Shown here: positions 40,518-48,845 of the stretch, in pieces
How the letters are laid out: each line of letters starts with the position of its first letter
Numbering within the stretch: position 1 is the first letter of the stretch
NCBI GenBank assembly: GCA_041665065.1
Contig: JBAYJM010000002.1
Location: 24,159 to 88,158, forward strand
Length of the DNA stretch: 64,000 nucleotides
DNA from: JBAYJM01 sp041665065
GTDB taxonomy: Bacteria; Patescibacteriota; Patescibacteriia; 2-01-FULL-39-33
Direction of reading: 5' to 3'
The notes under the pieces: generated by a model
The model's input: only the letters and a program-made list of their open reading frames with translations
What the model was told of the DNA's origin: nothing
Database searches by the model: none
Position numbers and translations under genes: made by a program

Positions 40518-41513
40518 TTACTGCCACAGTTTCCTTGCTTCGCTCCAATAACCGTCGTAAGAATTTTTTTCTTTCATCATATACCACCACTCAACTCCCC
40601 ACAAATAAGTTTCATTAAAACCGGCCTTTTTTGCAAATTTAATATTCTCCTTGAATTGATCAATACTCATTGATTCGAAACTGTCCTGCATACTCATGAG
40701 TGATAAATTTTCACCCGCTTTGTGCCAGGCCTCGCCCTGCAATTCAGCCACTATCGTATCATCAATCGGAGTAAATTTTTCAACCGAAACGGATTTCATC
40801 CAATAGAAAGAGGCGGGCAAAAACCATTTCCAATAACCGAAAGTTTTATTATAGACAACTCGGTAAAGTGTTGTGCCCAAAACGTCCGCTCCGCTATTTG
40901 CCGCCGGAAACCATAAACTCAATTCTCCACTATCCGTAACCAAGATCTTCTTTTGAGAAATAGTTTTAACAAGCGATATCTCTTTCTTAAAAAATTTTTT
41001 ATCCAACGGAGGACACTGGCCAAAATATTTCAGATAGGGCTCATTTTCAACCTGCCAGTAGACGATATTTTTATTGCCGTCATATCTCCTAACCACCCGT
41101 TCAACATACTCCAATTGCCTAGCCTGAACATCTTCAATGTCCATATTTTTAATCCAGTTTGGATCATGACATTCGGGCCATCTTGGCAACCTTCTGCCTA
41201 CGGCTAAAATTATTTTGACATTCCTTTTGGAGGCTTCATTAATCTGCCAGTCCAAATCGGTAAAATCATAATTGCCTTTTGCCGGCTCAATTCCATTCCA
41301 ATACGCCGATAGTCTGATATGGTCAACTTTTAAATCATCCAAAATAGCAATGTAGGTCTTATTCCAATCCAATCCTAATTCATCCTGCGCATATTGCTGG
41401 CTAAAAGTAACACCCCAAGCAACCTTTTTGGGTGAAAAATTTAAAATATAAACAAACGCAATTAAGACCAAAATAACTATCAGGACTATCCACTTGGTAA
41501 ATTTTTTAAACAT
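40518..41513 (-). CDS. membrane-anchored clan GH-A glycoside hydrolase-like protein
   Basis: A 331-residue protein. One N-terminal membrane helix (about 8-28) anchors a TIM-barrel domain. The acid/base Glu is in YWQVENEPYL (about residue 156) and the nucleophile candidate is in VAELQGEAW near residue 262. The barrel opening has IRLSAYWNGIEPAKGNYDF. This fits clan A glycosidases such as GH5/GH39/GH42; the exact family is uncertain. It is expected to act outside the cell on a glycan, perhaps trimming the polysaccharide made by the nearby Wzx/Wzy proteins. Confidence 0.78.
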   Translation of the reverse strand: MFKKFTKWIVLIVILVLIAFVYILNFSPKKVAWGVTFSQQYAQDELGLDWNKTYIAILDDLKVDHIRLSAYWNGIEPAKGNYDFTDLDWQINEASKRNVKIILAVGRRLPRWPECHDPNWIKNMDIEDVQARQLEYVERVVRRYDGNKNIVYWQVENEPYLKYFGQCPPLDKKFFKKEISLVKTISQKKILVTDSGELSLWFPAANSGADVLGTTLYRVVYNKTFGYWKWFLPASFYWMKSVSVEKFTPIDDTIVAELQGEAWHKAGENLSLMSMQDSFESMSIDQFKENIKFAKKAGFNETYLWGVEWWYMMKEKNSYDGYWSEARKLWQ

Positions 41514-41526
41514 TTTTTAAAGTTAA

Positions 41527-42435
41527 TTAAGAAAAAGCCAAAAGCACCAAACCTATAATTATGCACATTGTGGCAATTGTTTTTCGCCAAATGATTGCAC
41601 GCGACATCTTTTCTTTCAAAAGTTTTGGATATTTAATTGATAGGGCGCCAATAATCAAAAGCAAGAAAACATACTCCAAACCGCGAGAAGCATTAACAAT
41701 CGCCACACTCGATGAAATGGCGATGGCATAACTGACTAAAATAAAGCTCAATGCGCCAGCCCCCTGGCCGACCAAAAACAGCCCCCCTGTTTTTTGTTTT
41801 GGTTTTTTAATTTCATTGATAATGTCTTTTAGGTTCTTTGGCGGAATAAGAAGTAATAGTGCACCAATCGCGGTGCCGATTCTTGTCAAAACAAATCCAG
41901 TTATAAACCCATCTTCGATATAGACATATTTCGTTAAAGTATAGGCAATGGCAAAAAGCAAAGTGGAAATAATGGCATATATATAGCTTTTACGAGAAAT
42001 GGACTGCTGTTTTTTATTCTTATCATGCTGTCGTGAGATTATTATCGTTCCAATAACTATTACAACGAAAGCAATAATAGCCATCGGAGAAAGAAATTCT
42101 CCCAGGAAAATCCAAGCCAGAAAAAAAACAAAAATTGGCTGAAGCCCGCCCATAAACGGAGTGATGCGAGTCGCCTCGTTTCCATTTAAGGCATAAAACA
42201 TGAATAAATATGCAAAAGTAAACACAATTCCAGTTCCGAAAGCGATCAAAGTTTGCTCCAAGGATACAAAATGAAAACCAAATGGGATCAAAACTACCCC
42301 CAGTAAGCTCAAAACACTGATAAAAAAAGAATAAACAGCCGGATTCTGCATTTTTTTGGACAACAAAAACTTATCTATCGTGACAGCGCTAGCGTTTAAA
42401 AAGTATGCAATTGCAATAACAAACATCCAAAGCAT
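41527..42435 (-). CDS. EamA/DMT-family transporter
   Basis: A 302-residue protein with ten helices in two EamA halves. Typical elements are FMGGLQPIFVFFLAWIFLGE in the first half and LEYVFLLLIIGAL in the second. Members move small metabolites or drugs across the membrane. It has 13-base spacing to the glycosidase gene on the same strand. The substrate is unknown. Confidence 0.85.
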   Translation of the reverse strand: MLWMFVIAIAYFLNASAVTIDKFLLSKKMQNPAVYSFFISVLSLLGVVLIPFGFHFVSLEQTLIAFGTGIVFTFAYLFMFYALNGNEATRITPFMGGLQPIFVFFLAWIFLGEFLSPMAIIAFVVIVIGTIIISRQHDKNKKQQSISRKSYIYAIISTLLFAIAYTLTKYVYIEDGFITGFVLTRIGTAIGALLLLIPPKNLKDIINEIKKPKQKTGGLFLVGQGAGALSFILVSYAIAISSSVAIVNASRGLEYVFLLLIIGALSIKYPKLLKEKMSRAIIWRKTIATMCIIIGLVLLAFS

Positions 42436-42479
42436 AAGTACTTATATTATAGCAGATTTTAATTATTTATTGTGATTAT

Positions 42480-43160
42480 CTACTTGCTTGCTATTAAAAT
42501 TATATCCCTTTCAATTCTATCCAAAACAATAACCTTAGAAAAACCAACTGCCTTGAGTGCTTCTACTGTCTGACTTTCTGCCATCCGATAAACTTCCTGG
42601 TAATCCTGTTCTTCATGAGAGATTATGTCCTTTAAGGTATCGCCGATATATTTTTTATATCGATTTAACTGAATCTCAAGAAGCTTCATTTGCTCTTTTT
42701 TATCATCAGGGTAAATTTTATCAATAATTATTAGTTTGCCATCATTATTTAAATTTTTATAGATGGCTCTAAACAATTCATTTTTATGTTCCCATTTAAA
42801 ATTATGAATGGTCCAAGAACTAGCAATAATATCGTATTTTATTGATTGGTTATTTAAATATTCTAGGGAATCTCGACAAATAAAACTGACCCTTCCTAAA
42901 TATTGCGATAGAACTTCTTTGGCTACACCTATCATTTCTATTGAAATATCTAAGGCATCAATGGAAAGATCTTCATTATTTTTTAAGATATATTTAGTGA
43001 AGTCACCTTCACCAATACCAATTTCTAAAACTTTGTGTTTATTTCCTAATAACTTTTTAATTTCAAAAGACGCTTCAATCTTATGAACTAAATTGCTTGG
43101 CTCAAGATTGATTATTGCCTGGTTACCAATTCTTAATTGGTCATTGTATCTATTTTGCAT
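42480..43160 (-). CDS. class I SAM-dependent methyltransferase
   Basis: A 226-residue methyltransferase. Motif I is VLEIGIGEGDFTKYILKNN (about 38-56), then IDALDISIEMIGVAK (about 62-76), then YDIIASSWTIHNFKWEHK (about 110-127) and LNNDGKLIIIDKIYPDD. Related in form to small-molecule or TehB/UbiE-like enzymes. The C-terminal AMAESQ-like segment (YRMAESQTVEALKAVGF) is a helix. It lies 16 bases upstream of the EamA gene region and next to queA, with no obvious shared pathway. Confidence 0.85.
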   Translation of the reverse strand: MQNRYNDQLRIGNQAIINLEPSNLVHKIEASFEIKKLLGNKHKVLEIGIGEGDFTKYILKNNEDLSIDALDISIEMIGVAKEVLSQYLGRVSFICRDSLEYLNNQSIKYDIIASSWTIHNFKWEHKNELFRAIYKNLNNDGKLIIIDKIYPDDKKEQMKLLEIQLNRYKKYIGDTLKDIISHEEQDYQEVYRMAESQTVEALKAVGFSKVIVLDRIERDIILIASK

Positions 43161-43176
43161 AATAATTTAACTTTAA

Positions 43177-44196
43177 TTATCTAATTAACATCCCATCACC
43201 GAAACTGTAAAACTTATACTTTTTGTTTACAGCTTCTTTATACACCTTTTTAATTTTATCTGATCCGGCAAGAGCAGAAACAAGCATTACTAATGAGGAT
43301 TTTGGCAAATGAAAATTAGTAATCATGCCATCGATAAATTTAAATTCATAACCGGGATAAATAAAGATATTTACCCATTTTGAATCTGAAATTAATTTTT
43401 TGTGGCTGGCAAATGCCTCAAGTGTTCTAGTTGACGTTGTGCCGACAGAAATTATTCTTCTACCTTCCGCCTTTGCCTTGTTTAATCTCTCGGCTGTTTT
43501 TTTATCAATGATTGCAAACTCGCTATGGATTTTATGTTCTAGAATATTTTCTGATTTTACCGGCTCAAAAGTCCCCAGTCCGACATGTAAAGTCACATAT
43601 TCAATTTGCACTCCCATTTTTTTAAGCTGGGACAATAATTTTTTGGTAAAATGCAGGCCAGCTGTCGGCGCTGCGACCGAGCCTTCTTTCTTTGCATAAA
43701 CAGTTTGGTAATCTTCTAGTTTTGACTTATTTTTTATATATGGAGGAAGAGGCGTTTCTCCCAGAGTTAATAATTTTTTATCACTACAATTGAATTTTAC
43801 TGACTTTATTTTTTCATTTCCAAAACTAACAATTTCCGCTTCAATTTTGCCAGCCAATTTTATTTTCTGCCCAACTTTTACTTTTCCGCCAATAATACAT
43901 TGCCAAATATTCTTTCCCTCATTTTTTAACAAAAATATTTCCACCTTCCCTCCGGTTTCCTTGGTTCCAAACAATCTTGCTGGTATAACTTTTGAATCAT
44001 TAAAAACTAAAACGTCCCCCCTTTTCAAAATTTTCGGCAAATCAAAAAAATGTTTATGCTCTATCCTTCCGGAATCTTTATCCAAAATTAATAACCGCGC
44101 ATGATCTCGCGGCTTTATTGGTTTTTGTCCGATTAATTCCCGTGGCAAAACATAATCAAAATCAGACAGTGGGATTTTTTGCTTTGATTTGTTCAT
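43177..44196 (-). CDS. queA: S-adenosylmethionine:tRNA ribosyltransferase-isomerase QueA
   Basis: A 339-residue protein. Family landmarks are LSDFDYVLPRELIGQKP, RDHARLL, FNDSKVIPARLFG, SVAAPTAGLHFT and NFHLPKSSLVMLVSAL. QueA uses SAM as a ribose donor to convert preQ1 at tRNA position 34 to epoxyqueuosine. It needs a preQ1-inserting Tgt, which is not in this window. The tRNA-His(GUG) here has the G34 the pathway modifies. The gene overlaps the preceding bPH2 gene by 35 bases and is in the ruvB run. Confidence 0.95.
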   Translation of the reverse strand: MNKSKQKIPLSDFDYVLPRELIGQKPIKPRDHARLLILDKDSGRIEHKHFFDLPKILKRGDVLVFNDSKVIPARLFGTKETGGKVEIFLLKNEGKNIWQCIIGGKVKVGQKIKLAGKIEAEIVSFGNEKIKSVKFNCSDKKLLTLGETPLPPYIKNKSKLEDYQTVYAKKEGSVAAPTAGLHFTKKLLSQLKKMGVQIEYVTLHVGLGTFEPVKSENILEHKIHSEFAIIDKKTAERLNKAKAEGRRIISVGTTSTRTLEAFASHKKLISDSKWVNIFIYPGYEFKFIDGMITNFHLPKSSLVMLVSALAGSDKIKKVYKEAVNKKYKFYSFGDGMLIR

Positions 44197-44716
44197 CTAA
44201 ATTTTGAATCATCTTGGCAACCTTATATGGATGAGGTATTTGCTGGAATATAAACCGTTCTTTTTCGCCGGCAGTCTGGATGTAGACATCGCCATAGCCT
44301 AAAAATGTCGCTAACATCCCCTTCTGTTCAACCGTGACGTCCTGGACCCTGAGTAGTTCCAATTCAGAAACAACTCTGTTAAAAAGTCCTTTTTGTTCTC
44401 GACTAATGATTCTCTCAGTCGTCAATGTCCAAACATCAAGATACATATCAGTCCACAAACTAAAACTGAAAAGCAACATTGCCATGTAATACATCAAAAT
44501 AAGCACCAAAAAAAATGGTCCAATAACAGCTCCGCCGGCGTAGTTTAAAATATTGATCTGATATACAAAATAAAAATAATAAAACCCAACCAGGGGCAAG
44601 ATAGAAAGTAAAATATAACCGAAAAAAAGCTTAAAGAAAATAAACCAATGCCGCCTTAAATGAAAGACTATCTTTTCCTCTGGACGTTTATCAGATAAAT
44701 TATTTTTGCTAATCAT
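44162..44716 (-). CDS. bacterial PH-domain (bPH2/YdbS-like) membrane protein
   Basis: A 184-residue protein. Two N-terminal membrane helices (about 28-50 and 60-82) are followed by a bPH2 domain with LTTERIISREQKGLFNRVVS and ELELLRVQDVTVEQKGMLAT. It ends in an amphipathic tail. YdbS/bPH2 proteins are of unclear function. In Patescibacteria a copy is often next to ruvB, as here. Its last 35 bases overlap the start of queA, so the two are translationally linked. Confidence 0.8.
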   Translation of the reverse strand: MISKNNLSDKRPEEKIVFHLRRHWFIFFKLFFGYILLSILPLVGFYYFYFVYQINILNYAGGAVIGPFFLVLILMYYMAMLLFSFSLWTDMYLDVWTLTTERIISREQKGLFNRVVSELELLRVQDVTVEQKGMLATFLGYGDVYIQTAGEKERFIFQQIPHPYKVAKMIQNLDEQIKAKNPTV

Positions 44717-44718
44717 AA

Positions 44719-44979
44719 TTAAAGTATATTTAAGAAACCATTTGTCCAGCTATTTTGAAAATTGAAAATCGGAGTCGACCAATCAATTGGCGACAACACA
44801 CTATAAGCTAGAATTAAAAAAGAAGCGGCTATAATAATGTAAACAAGCACGACTAAAATATTTGCAAAGCTCAAAAAGCCGAATCTAAGAAGATGATAAA
44901 TATTAAAAAGACTATAAACAAAAAATATCAGGACTCCAGCCAGGAAAATATACAAAAAAATTGAAATTGTTAAGACCAT
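44719..44979 (-). CDS. small membrane protein in the ruvB run
   Basis: An 86-residue protein with two membrane helices (about 4-28 and 37-62), a short basic loop and an aromatic C-terminus (WSTPIFNFQNSWTNGFLNIL). It lies between ruvB and the bPH2 gene with gaps of 7 and 2 bases, so it belongs to the same transcript. Its function is unknown. The position is conserved in relatives as I recall. Confidence 0.65.
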   Translation of the reverse strand: MVLTISIFLYIFLAGVLIFFVYSLFNIYHLLRFGFLSFANILVVLVYIIIAASFLILAYSVLSPIDWSTPIFNFQNSWTNGFLNIL

Positions 44980-44986
44980 TGTTATT

Positions 44987-46018
44987 TTATATTAGTTTTT
45001 CCTGCAGATTGGCAGGCAGTGCAACTTTTAAATGCTTATAAGCTTGCTCGGAGGCGACTCGACCCCTTGGAGTCCGATTTATAAAACCCATTTGCAATAA
45101 AAATGGCTCTATAACGTCCTCAACCGTGTCCATTTCTTCAGCGATTGTTGAGGCAAGCGTATTTAGGCCGACCGGCCCGCCGTTAAACTTCTCAATCAAG
45201 GCCAATAAAAATAATCTGTCAGTGCCGTCCAAGCCAAGCTCATCAATTTCTAGCATTTTTAAGGCTTCATCCGCAGTCATCTTATCAATTTTACCATCTT
45301 TCTTTACCTGAGCAAAATCACGAACGCGTTTTAACAAACGATTTGCGATACGAGGCGTCTGTCTTGATCTTCTGGCAATTTCTAATTGCGATTCCAAATC
45401 CATTTCAATATTTAAAATTTTAGATGCTCGCCTAAGTATTTGTCCGATTTCATCATTATTATAAAAATTAAGGCGATAGACATTTCCAAATCTGTCTCGA
45501 AGCGGCGAAGACAGTCCGCTAACCTTAGTAGTGGCGCCAACGAGAGTAAATTTAGGCAGATCAATTCTAAGCGTCCTGGCTGATGGGCCTTTACCAATCA
45601 CGATATCCAAGGCATAATCTTCCATGGCCGGATAAAGAACTTCTTCAATTGATTTATTAAGCCGGTGGATTTCATCAATAAATAAAATGTCACCATCAGA
45701 AAGGTTGGTTAAAATGGCTGCAAGGTCGCCCGTTCGTTCAATGGCTGGACCAGATGTTACTCTGATTTGTCCGCCCATTTCATTAGCAATGATGTGGGCA
45801 AGAGTTGTTTTGCCGAGTCCAGGAGGCCCAAAAATCAAAACATGCTCAAGAGCGTCGCCTCGAGCCTTGGCAGCTTGAATAAATATTTTTAAATTATCTT
45901 TGACTGCTGATTGGCCGATGTATTCATCCAAACATTGCGGCCTCAGTGTGCAATCTAAAATATTATCCGATGAATTTTCTTCAGCGCTTATTAAGCGCTC
46001 TGATTCTTCATTTTCCAT
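44987..46018 (-). CDS. ruvB: Holliday junction helicase motor RuvB
   Basis: A 343-residue AAA+ ATPase. Walker [21 protein letters not shown], Walker [21 protein letters not shown], sensor 1 [21 protein letters not shown] with the arginine finger. The C-terminal winged helix has [17 protein letters not shown] and [17 protein letters not shown]. RuvB drives branch migration at Holliday junctions with RuvA (not in the window). The length is typical. It is the first gene of the run ruvB / membrane / bPH2 / queA. Confidence 0.97.
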   Translation of the reverse strand: MENEESERLISAEENSSDNILDCTLRPQCLDEYIGQSAVKDNLKIFIQAAKARGDALEHVLIFGPPGLGKTTLAHIIANEMGGQIRVTSGPAIERTGDLAAILTNLSDGDILFIDEIHRLNKSIEEVLYPAMEDYALDIVIGKGPSARTLRIDLPKFTLVGATTKVSGLSSPLRDRFGNVYRLNFYNNDEIGQILRRASKILNIEMDLESQLEIARRSRQTPRIANRLLKRVRDFAQVKKDGKIDKMTADEALKMLEIDELGLDGTDRLFLLALIEKFNGGPVGLNTLASTIAEEMDTVEDVIEPFLLQMGFINRTPRGRVASEQAYKHLKVALPANLQEKLI

Positions 46019-46051
46019 GGAATAATCTTAGCATTGGAAAAATTAAAAGGC

Positions 46052-46091
46052 AAAAAAATCACCTCAGACCGGGGTCCAAGGTGGTATTGAT
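46052..46091 (-). terminator. rho-independent terminator of the 46092-46358 gene
   Basis: Minus strand: an outer ATCA/TGAT and CACCT/AGGTG stem with an inner GACC/GGTC, then T7. It overlaps the start region of ruvB's leader. Confidence 0.75.
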
Positions 46092-46358
46092 TTAGGACTT
46101 GAAAGCGGCAACTACGATTGCCATATCCCTTTCGAAATCCCCGGCAGAATCACGGATTTGCCATTTGTCCTCAACAAAAATCAGATGAAAATGGCAGACC
46201 CAATCTCGGAACCTAAACCGTACGATCGCGCTTTCATCTTTCTGATGCGCGCCAGCCCGCAATAGATCGCTATCGCAACCAAGTGCCGCCGAAAGATAGT
46301 TTGTCGTTGAGCGAATCCAATCCCTCAACAGAACCCCTTTTTCTTCGAAGGTTAACAT
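46092..46358 (-). CDS. small hypothetical protein (88 aa), GC-rich
   Basis: A soluble 88-residue protein with a Trp/Arg-rich middle (FRFRDWVCHFHLIF). It has no motif I know. The start ATG has GAGGAG about 9 bases upstream, an unusually good ribosome binding site for this genome. With its own consensus promoter (46518-46545) and terminator, it is a complete isolated unit with higher GC than the genes around it. Function and origin are unknown; horizontal transfer is likely. Confidence 0.65.
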   Translation of the reverse strand: MLTFEEKGVLLRDWIRSTTNYLSAALGCDSDLLRAGAHQKDESAIVRFRFRDWVCHFHLIFVEDKWQIRDSAGDFERDMAIVVAAFKS

Positions 46359-46517
46359 TCGCCAACTCCTCTACGCCTACATCGGCGTCATTTGTTGTGA
46401 TTTCTCCTGGCCCTCCCCCCAGCTTCAAAAACAACCGTTGCCGGAAACCTCCTCATAGAGATCGATTTGAGTCATTCTTGGAGTCGTGTGACCAGAATTA
46501 GCCACAATGACGCCTCT

Positions 46518-46545
46518 ATTATATAAATTTAAATATTTTTGTCAA
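46518..46545 (-). promoter_or_regulatory. consensus sigma-70 promoter for the 46092-46358 gene
   Basis: Minus strand TTGACA (46540-46545), 16 bases, TATAAT (46518-46523). The leader would be about 155 bases; the long GC-rich leader (46359-46510) holds no further gene I can support. Confidence 0.8.
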
Positions 46546-46600
46546 TGTCTAAAATTATCATAATTGCCAAAATACATCAAAAATACTATACTTAACTATT

Positions 46601-47635
46601 ATGGCAAGGATAATTTACGGCGTTTCCGGACAAGGATTCGGACACTCAACCAGAAGCAAGGAAATTATTGATTTTCTAATAGATAGCGGCCACGAGGTCC
46701 TAATTTTAACCTATGGCCAGGCCTTATTTTTTTTGGAAAAAGACTACAAGGTGCTAGAAGTGCCGGGAATGGTTTTAAGCTATAAAAATAATAAACTGTC
46801 ATATTTAAGAACCGGCGGAAGGAATGTCATCCAATTTATAAAAAGATCAGCAAAATGGATACCCATACAGAATAAAATAAAAAAATTTAAGCCGGATTTG
46901 GCAATAACGGATTTTGAAGCCACCACCTGTCTTTTAGCCGTCACTCAAAAAATTCCGCTCATATCAATTGACAACCAACATCAGCTCACCCGGACAAAAA
47001 TAGCGTGCAAAGGCTATCGCAAAGAGCTTGTCGGCACGAAACTCATTATAAAATCCATGGTTTGGGGAGCTAAAAAATATTTTATTACCACTTTTTATGA
47101 AACACCAATTAGAAAAAGAAATACATTTTTATTTCCTCCAATTATTCGCCGCGAAGTCTTAAACCTTGAAAGCAAACGTGGCGATTATATTCTTGTATAC
47201 CAAAATTCATCCTTTAACGACAATTTAGAAATATTTAAAAAATCAAAGGAAAAATTCGTAATTTTTGGCCTTGATAAGGAAGGCAAAGAGGATAATTTAG
47301 AATTTAAAAACTATAGCTCCCATGAATTTTTAAACTATTTGGCGGGTTGTAAGGCGGTTATAGCAACGGCAGGACTGAGCCTCATAACTGAAAGCCTGCA
47401 TTTAAAAAAGCCCTATCTAGCGATGCCCGTAAAAAAACAGGTGGAACAAATATTAAACTCGCAGTATCTTGAAAAAATGGGCTATGGCATATCTACTTAT
47501 GACCTAACGATGGAAGACTTAAGCGAATTTTTATCTAACCTAAAAAACTTTGAGAATAATTTGGAAAATTATCCCTTCAAAGACAATTCAGCCATATTTA
47601 AAAAACTGGAAGAATCAATTAATAATTGGACGTAG
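46601..47635 (+). CDS. glycosyltransferase, GT-B family (MurG/MJ1255-like)
   Basis: A 344-residue protein opening MARIIYGVSGQGFGHSTRSKE with the glycine-rich N-terminal loop of GT-B enzymes. The middle has DLAITDFEATTCLLA and DNQHQLTR, and the C-terminal donor half has AGCKAVIATAGLSLITESLHLKKP with PYLAMPVKKQVEQ, typical of MurG-like UDP-sugar transferases. It may build a glycolipid or cell-surface glycan. No signal or membrane helix is seen. It is on the plus strand immediately before the tRNA-Gly. Confidence 0.85.
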   Translation: MARIIYGVSGQGFGHSTRSKEIIDFLIDSGHEVLILTYGQALFFLEKDYKVLEVPGMVLSYKNNKLSYLRTGGRNVIQFIKRSAKWIPIQNKIKKFKPDLAITDFEATTCLLAVTQKIPLISIDNQHQLTRTKIACKGYRKELVGTKLIIKSMVWGAKKYFITTFYETPIRKRNTFLFPPIIRREVLNLESKRGDYILVYQNSSFNDNLEIFKKSKEKFVIFGLDKEGKEDNLEFKNYSSHEFLNYLAGCKAVIATAGLSLITESLHLKKPYLAMPVKKQVEQILNSQYLEKMGYGISTYDLTMEDLSEFLSNLKNFENNLENYPFKDNSAIFKKLEESINNWT

Positions 47636-47662
47636 ATTGAAATATTTTAGTGGGCATTACAC

Positions 47663-47690
47663 TTTACAAATGGTGAAAATCTGTTATAAT
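47663..47690 (+). promoter_or_regulatory. promoter of tRNA-Gly
   Basis: TTTACA (47663-47668), 16 bases, TATAAT (47685-47690), about 35 bases before the mature tRNA 5' end. Confidence 0.75.
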
Positions 47691-47724
47691 GCTTAAGTAT
47701 CATATTAATTGAGCAAATATATAA

Positions 47725-47796
47725 GCGGGTATAATACAATGGTTAGTATACGTCCTTGCCAAGGATGAGATACGGGTTCGATTCCCGTTACCCGCT
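47725..47796 (+). tRNA. tRNA-Gly(GCC)
   Basis: Acceptor GCGGGTA/TACCCGC, D stem ATAC/GTAT, anticodon stem CGTCC/GGATG with loop TTGCCAA (anticodon GCC), T stem ACGGG/CCCGT with loop TTCGATT, discriminator T. CCA is not encoded. Its last 16 bases plus the next base are repeated at 47973-47989. Confidence 0.94.
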
Positions 47797-47989
47797 CAGG
47801 CAAAGTTATTTGGACAACAGTATTTTCGAATTTTTAAATCAAAAAGCGGTAAAAGTTAGGGAATCGAACGGGTGGCTAGCTTAGCAAGGAGCGATAGCGA
47901 CGTAGCGAAGCTACAGCCGATCCGAGCTGGCGCAGGATTGGCGTCCACCCAGGACAGAGCGTTAGCGTCGGAATTCCCGTTACCCGCTC
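47797..47989. repeat. GC-rich insert bounded by a 17-bp repeat of the tRNA-Gly 3' end
   Basis: The 17 bases 47781-47797 (ATTCCCGTTACCCGCTC) recur exactly at 47973-47989, 192 bases apart. The DNA between has a GC-rich half with GAGCGATAGCGACG and GAGCGTTAGCGTCG copies. It also holds an inverted piece of the T arm (GGGAATCGAAC near 47859). No gene is seen; an apparent minus-strand frame here is antisense to tRNA sequence. It looks like a tiny integrative or palindromic element at the tRNA 3' end. Confidence 0.6.
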
Positions 47990-48002
47990 CAATCTCAGGT
48001 TG

Positions 48003-48088
48003 GCCCAAGTGGTGAAATGGTATACACGAAGGACTTAAAATCCTTTGGCAGAAATGCCGTGTGGGTTCGAGTCCCACCTTGGGCACCA
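48003..48088 (+). tRNA. tRNA-Leu(UAA)
   Basis: A class II tRNA with acceptor GCCCAAG/CTTGGGC, anticodon stem AAGGA/TCCTT and loop CTTAAAA (anticodon TAA), a long variable arm and T loop TTCGAGT. Discriminator A at 48085; CCA (48086-48088) is encoded, unlike most tRNAs here. Confidence 0.93.
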
Positions 48089-48130
48089 AATTTAACTTTA
48101 CGGGGAAAACCCGTATTTTTAGTTTAAATG

Positions 48131-48159
48131 TTGACTTTTACTTGAAAATAGGTTATTAT
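48131..48159 (+). promoter_or_regulatory. promoter of rplS
   Basis: TTGACT (48131-48136), 17 bases, TATTAT (48154-48159). Start would be near 48166, which supports the ATG at 48206 rather than a TTG at 48167 as the rplS start. Confidence 0.75.
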
Positions 48160-48205
48160 TTGAAAGTTGAATAAAGCCAAATTTTTTAGTAATATTAAAT
48201 TTAAT

Positions 48206-48568
48206 ATGAGCAAAGAAGAAAAAAAACCTCAATCTAAGGACTGGCGAAGCGAAGTTCTTGCAAAGATCAAAGCCGGAACAACCGTTAAAATCCATTCAAA
48301 AATTATTGAGAAAAATACAAAAGGCGAAGAAAAACAAAGAATTCAAATTTTTGAAGGAATTGTATTGTCCAGAAAAAGTGGCAATGAAAAAGGAGCTACA
48401 ATCACAGTTCGAAAAATCGCAAGCGGCGGAATTGGCGTTGAAAGAATTTTTCCTATTTATTCCCCGTCAATCACCAAAATTGATTTGACCAAACAGGCCA
48501 AAGTCAGGCAGGCTAAGCTTTATTACTTAAGAGACTATAATAAGAAGCTTAAGGAAAAGCAGCTTTAA
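48206..48568 (+). CDS. rplS: 50S ribosomal protein L19
   Basis: 120 residues from the ATG at 48206 (MSKEEKKPQSKDW). Family landmarks include GTTVKIHSKIIEKNTKGEEK, RIQIFEGIVLSRK, and the C-terminal SGGIGVERIFPIYSPSI, KVRQAKLYYLR. L19 sits at the 30S-50S interface. A promoter lies at 48131-48159; a hairpin follows at 48574-48595 but with little T-run. It is between two tRNA-Leu genes, not in its usual rpsP-rimM-trmD-rplS operon. Confidence 0.96.
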   Translation: MSKEEKKPQSKDWRSEVLAKIKAGTTVKIHSKIIEKNTKGEEKQRIQIFEGIVLSRKSGNEKGATITVRKIASGGIGVERIFPIYSPSITKIDLTKQAKVRQAKLYYLRDYNKKLKEKQL

Positions 48569-48573
48569 TTTTT

Positions 48574-48595
48574 AGTCCGCCATTCTTGGCGGACT
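48574..48595 (+). terminator. weak terminator-like hairpin after rplS
   Basis: AGTCCGCC-attctt-GGCGGACT, an 8-bp stem followed only by ATTATG; transcription may continue into the tRNA-Leu gene. Confidence 0.4.
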
Positions 48596-48610
48596 ATTAT
48601 GTCCAGACTT

Positions 48611-48694
48611 GCGGACGTGGCGGAATTGGTATACGCGCAGCCTTGAGGTGGCTGTGGCCGCAAGGCCTTGGAGGTTCAAGTCCTCTCGTCCGCA
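48611..48694 (+). tRNA. tRNA-Leu(GAG)
   Basis: Class II tRNA with acceptor GCGGACG/CGTCCGC, anticodon stem CAGCC/GGCTG and loop TTGAGGT (anticodon GAG), variable arm, T loop TTCAAGT, discriminator A. CCA is not encoded. Confidence 0.93.
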
Positions 48695-48707
48695 TAGAGA
48701 GGTTTAA

Positions 48708-48781
48708 GCACGCCTAGCTCAGTTGGTTAGAGCACCTCGTTTACACCGAGGGGGTCAGGGGTTCGAATCCCTTGGCGTGCA
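48708..48781 (+). tRNA. tRNA-Val(UAC)
   Basis: Acceptor GCACGCC/GGCGTGC, D loop with GG (AGTTGGTTA), anticodon stem CCTCG/CGAGG with loop TTTACAC, T loop TTCGAAT, discriminator A. A fully canonical valine tRNA with the same UAC anticodon as the degenerate gene at 34245-34316. Confidence 0.94.
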
Positions 48782-48845
48782 CATTCTGGTTTATACCACG
48801 CGTTCATTAAAATGATTTTGTTTTTATGTTATAATTAAACCAGAA

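Noticed and set aside
47856..48089. A 77-residue minus-strand frame opening MVPKVGLEPTRHF
   Set aside because: It is antisense to tRNA-Leu and the repeat of tRNA-Gly; this opening is a well-known false protein made by tRNA complements.
48167..48205. A TTG start that would lengthen L19 by 13 residues
   Set aside because: It coincides with the predicted transcription start, while the ATG at 48206 gives the normal protein.
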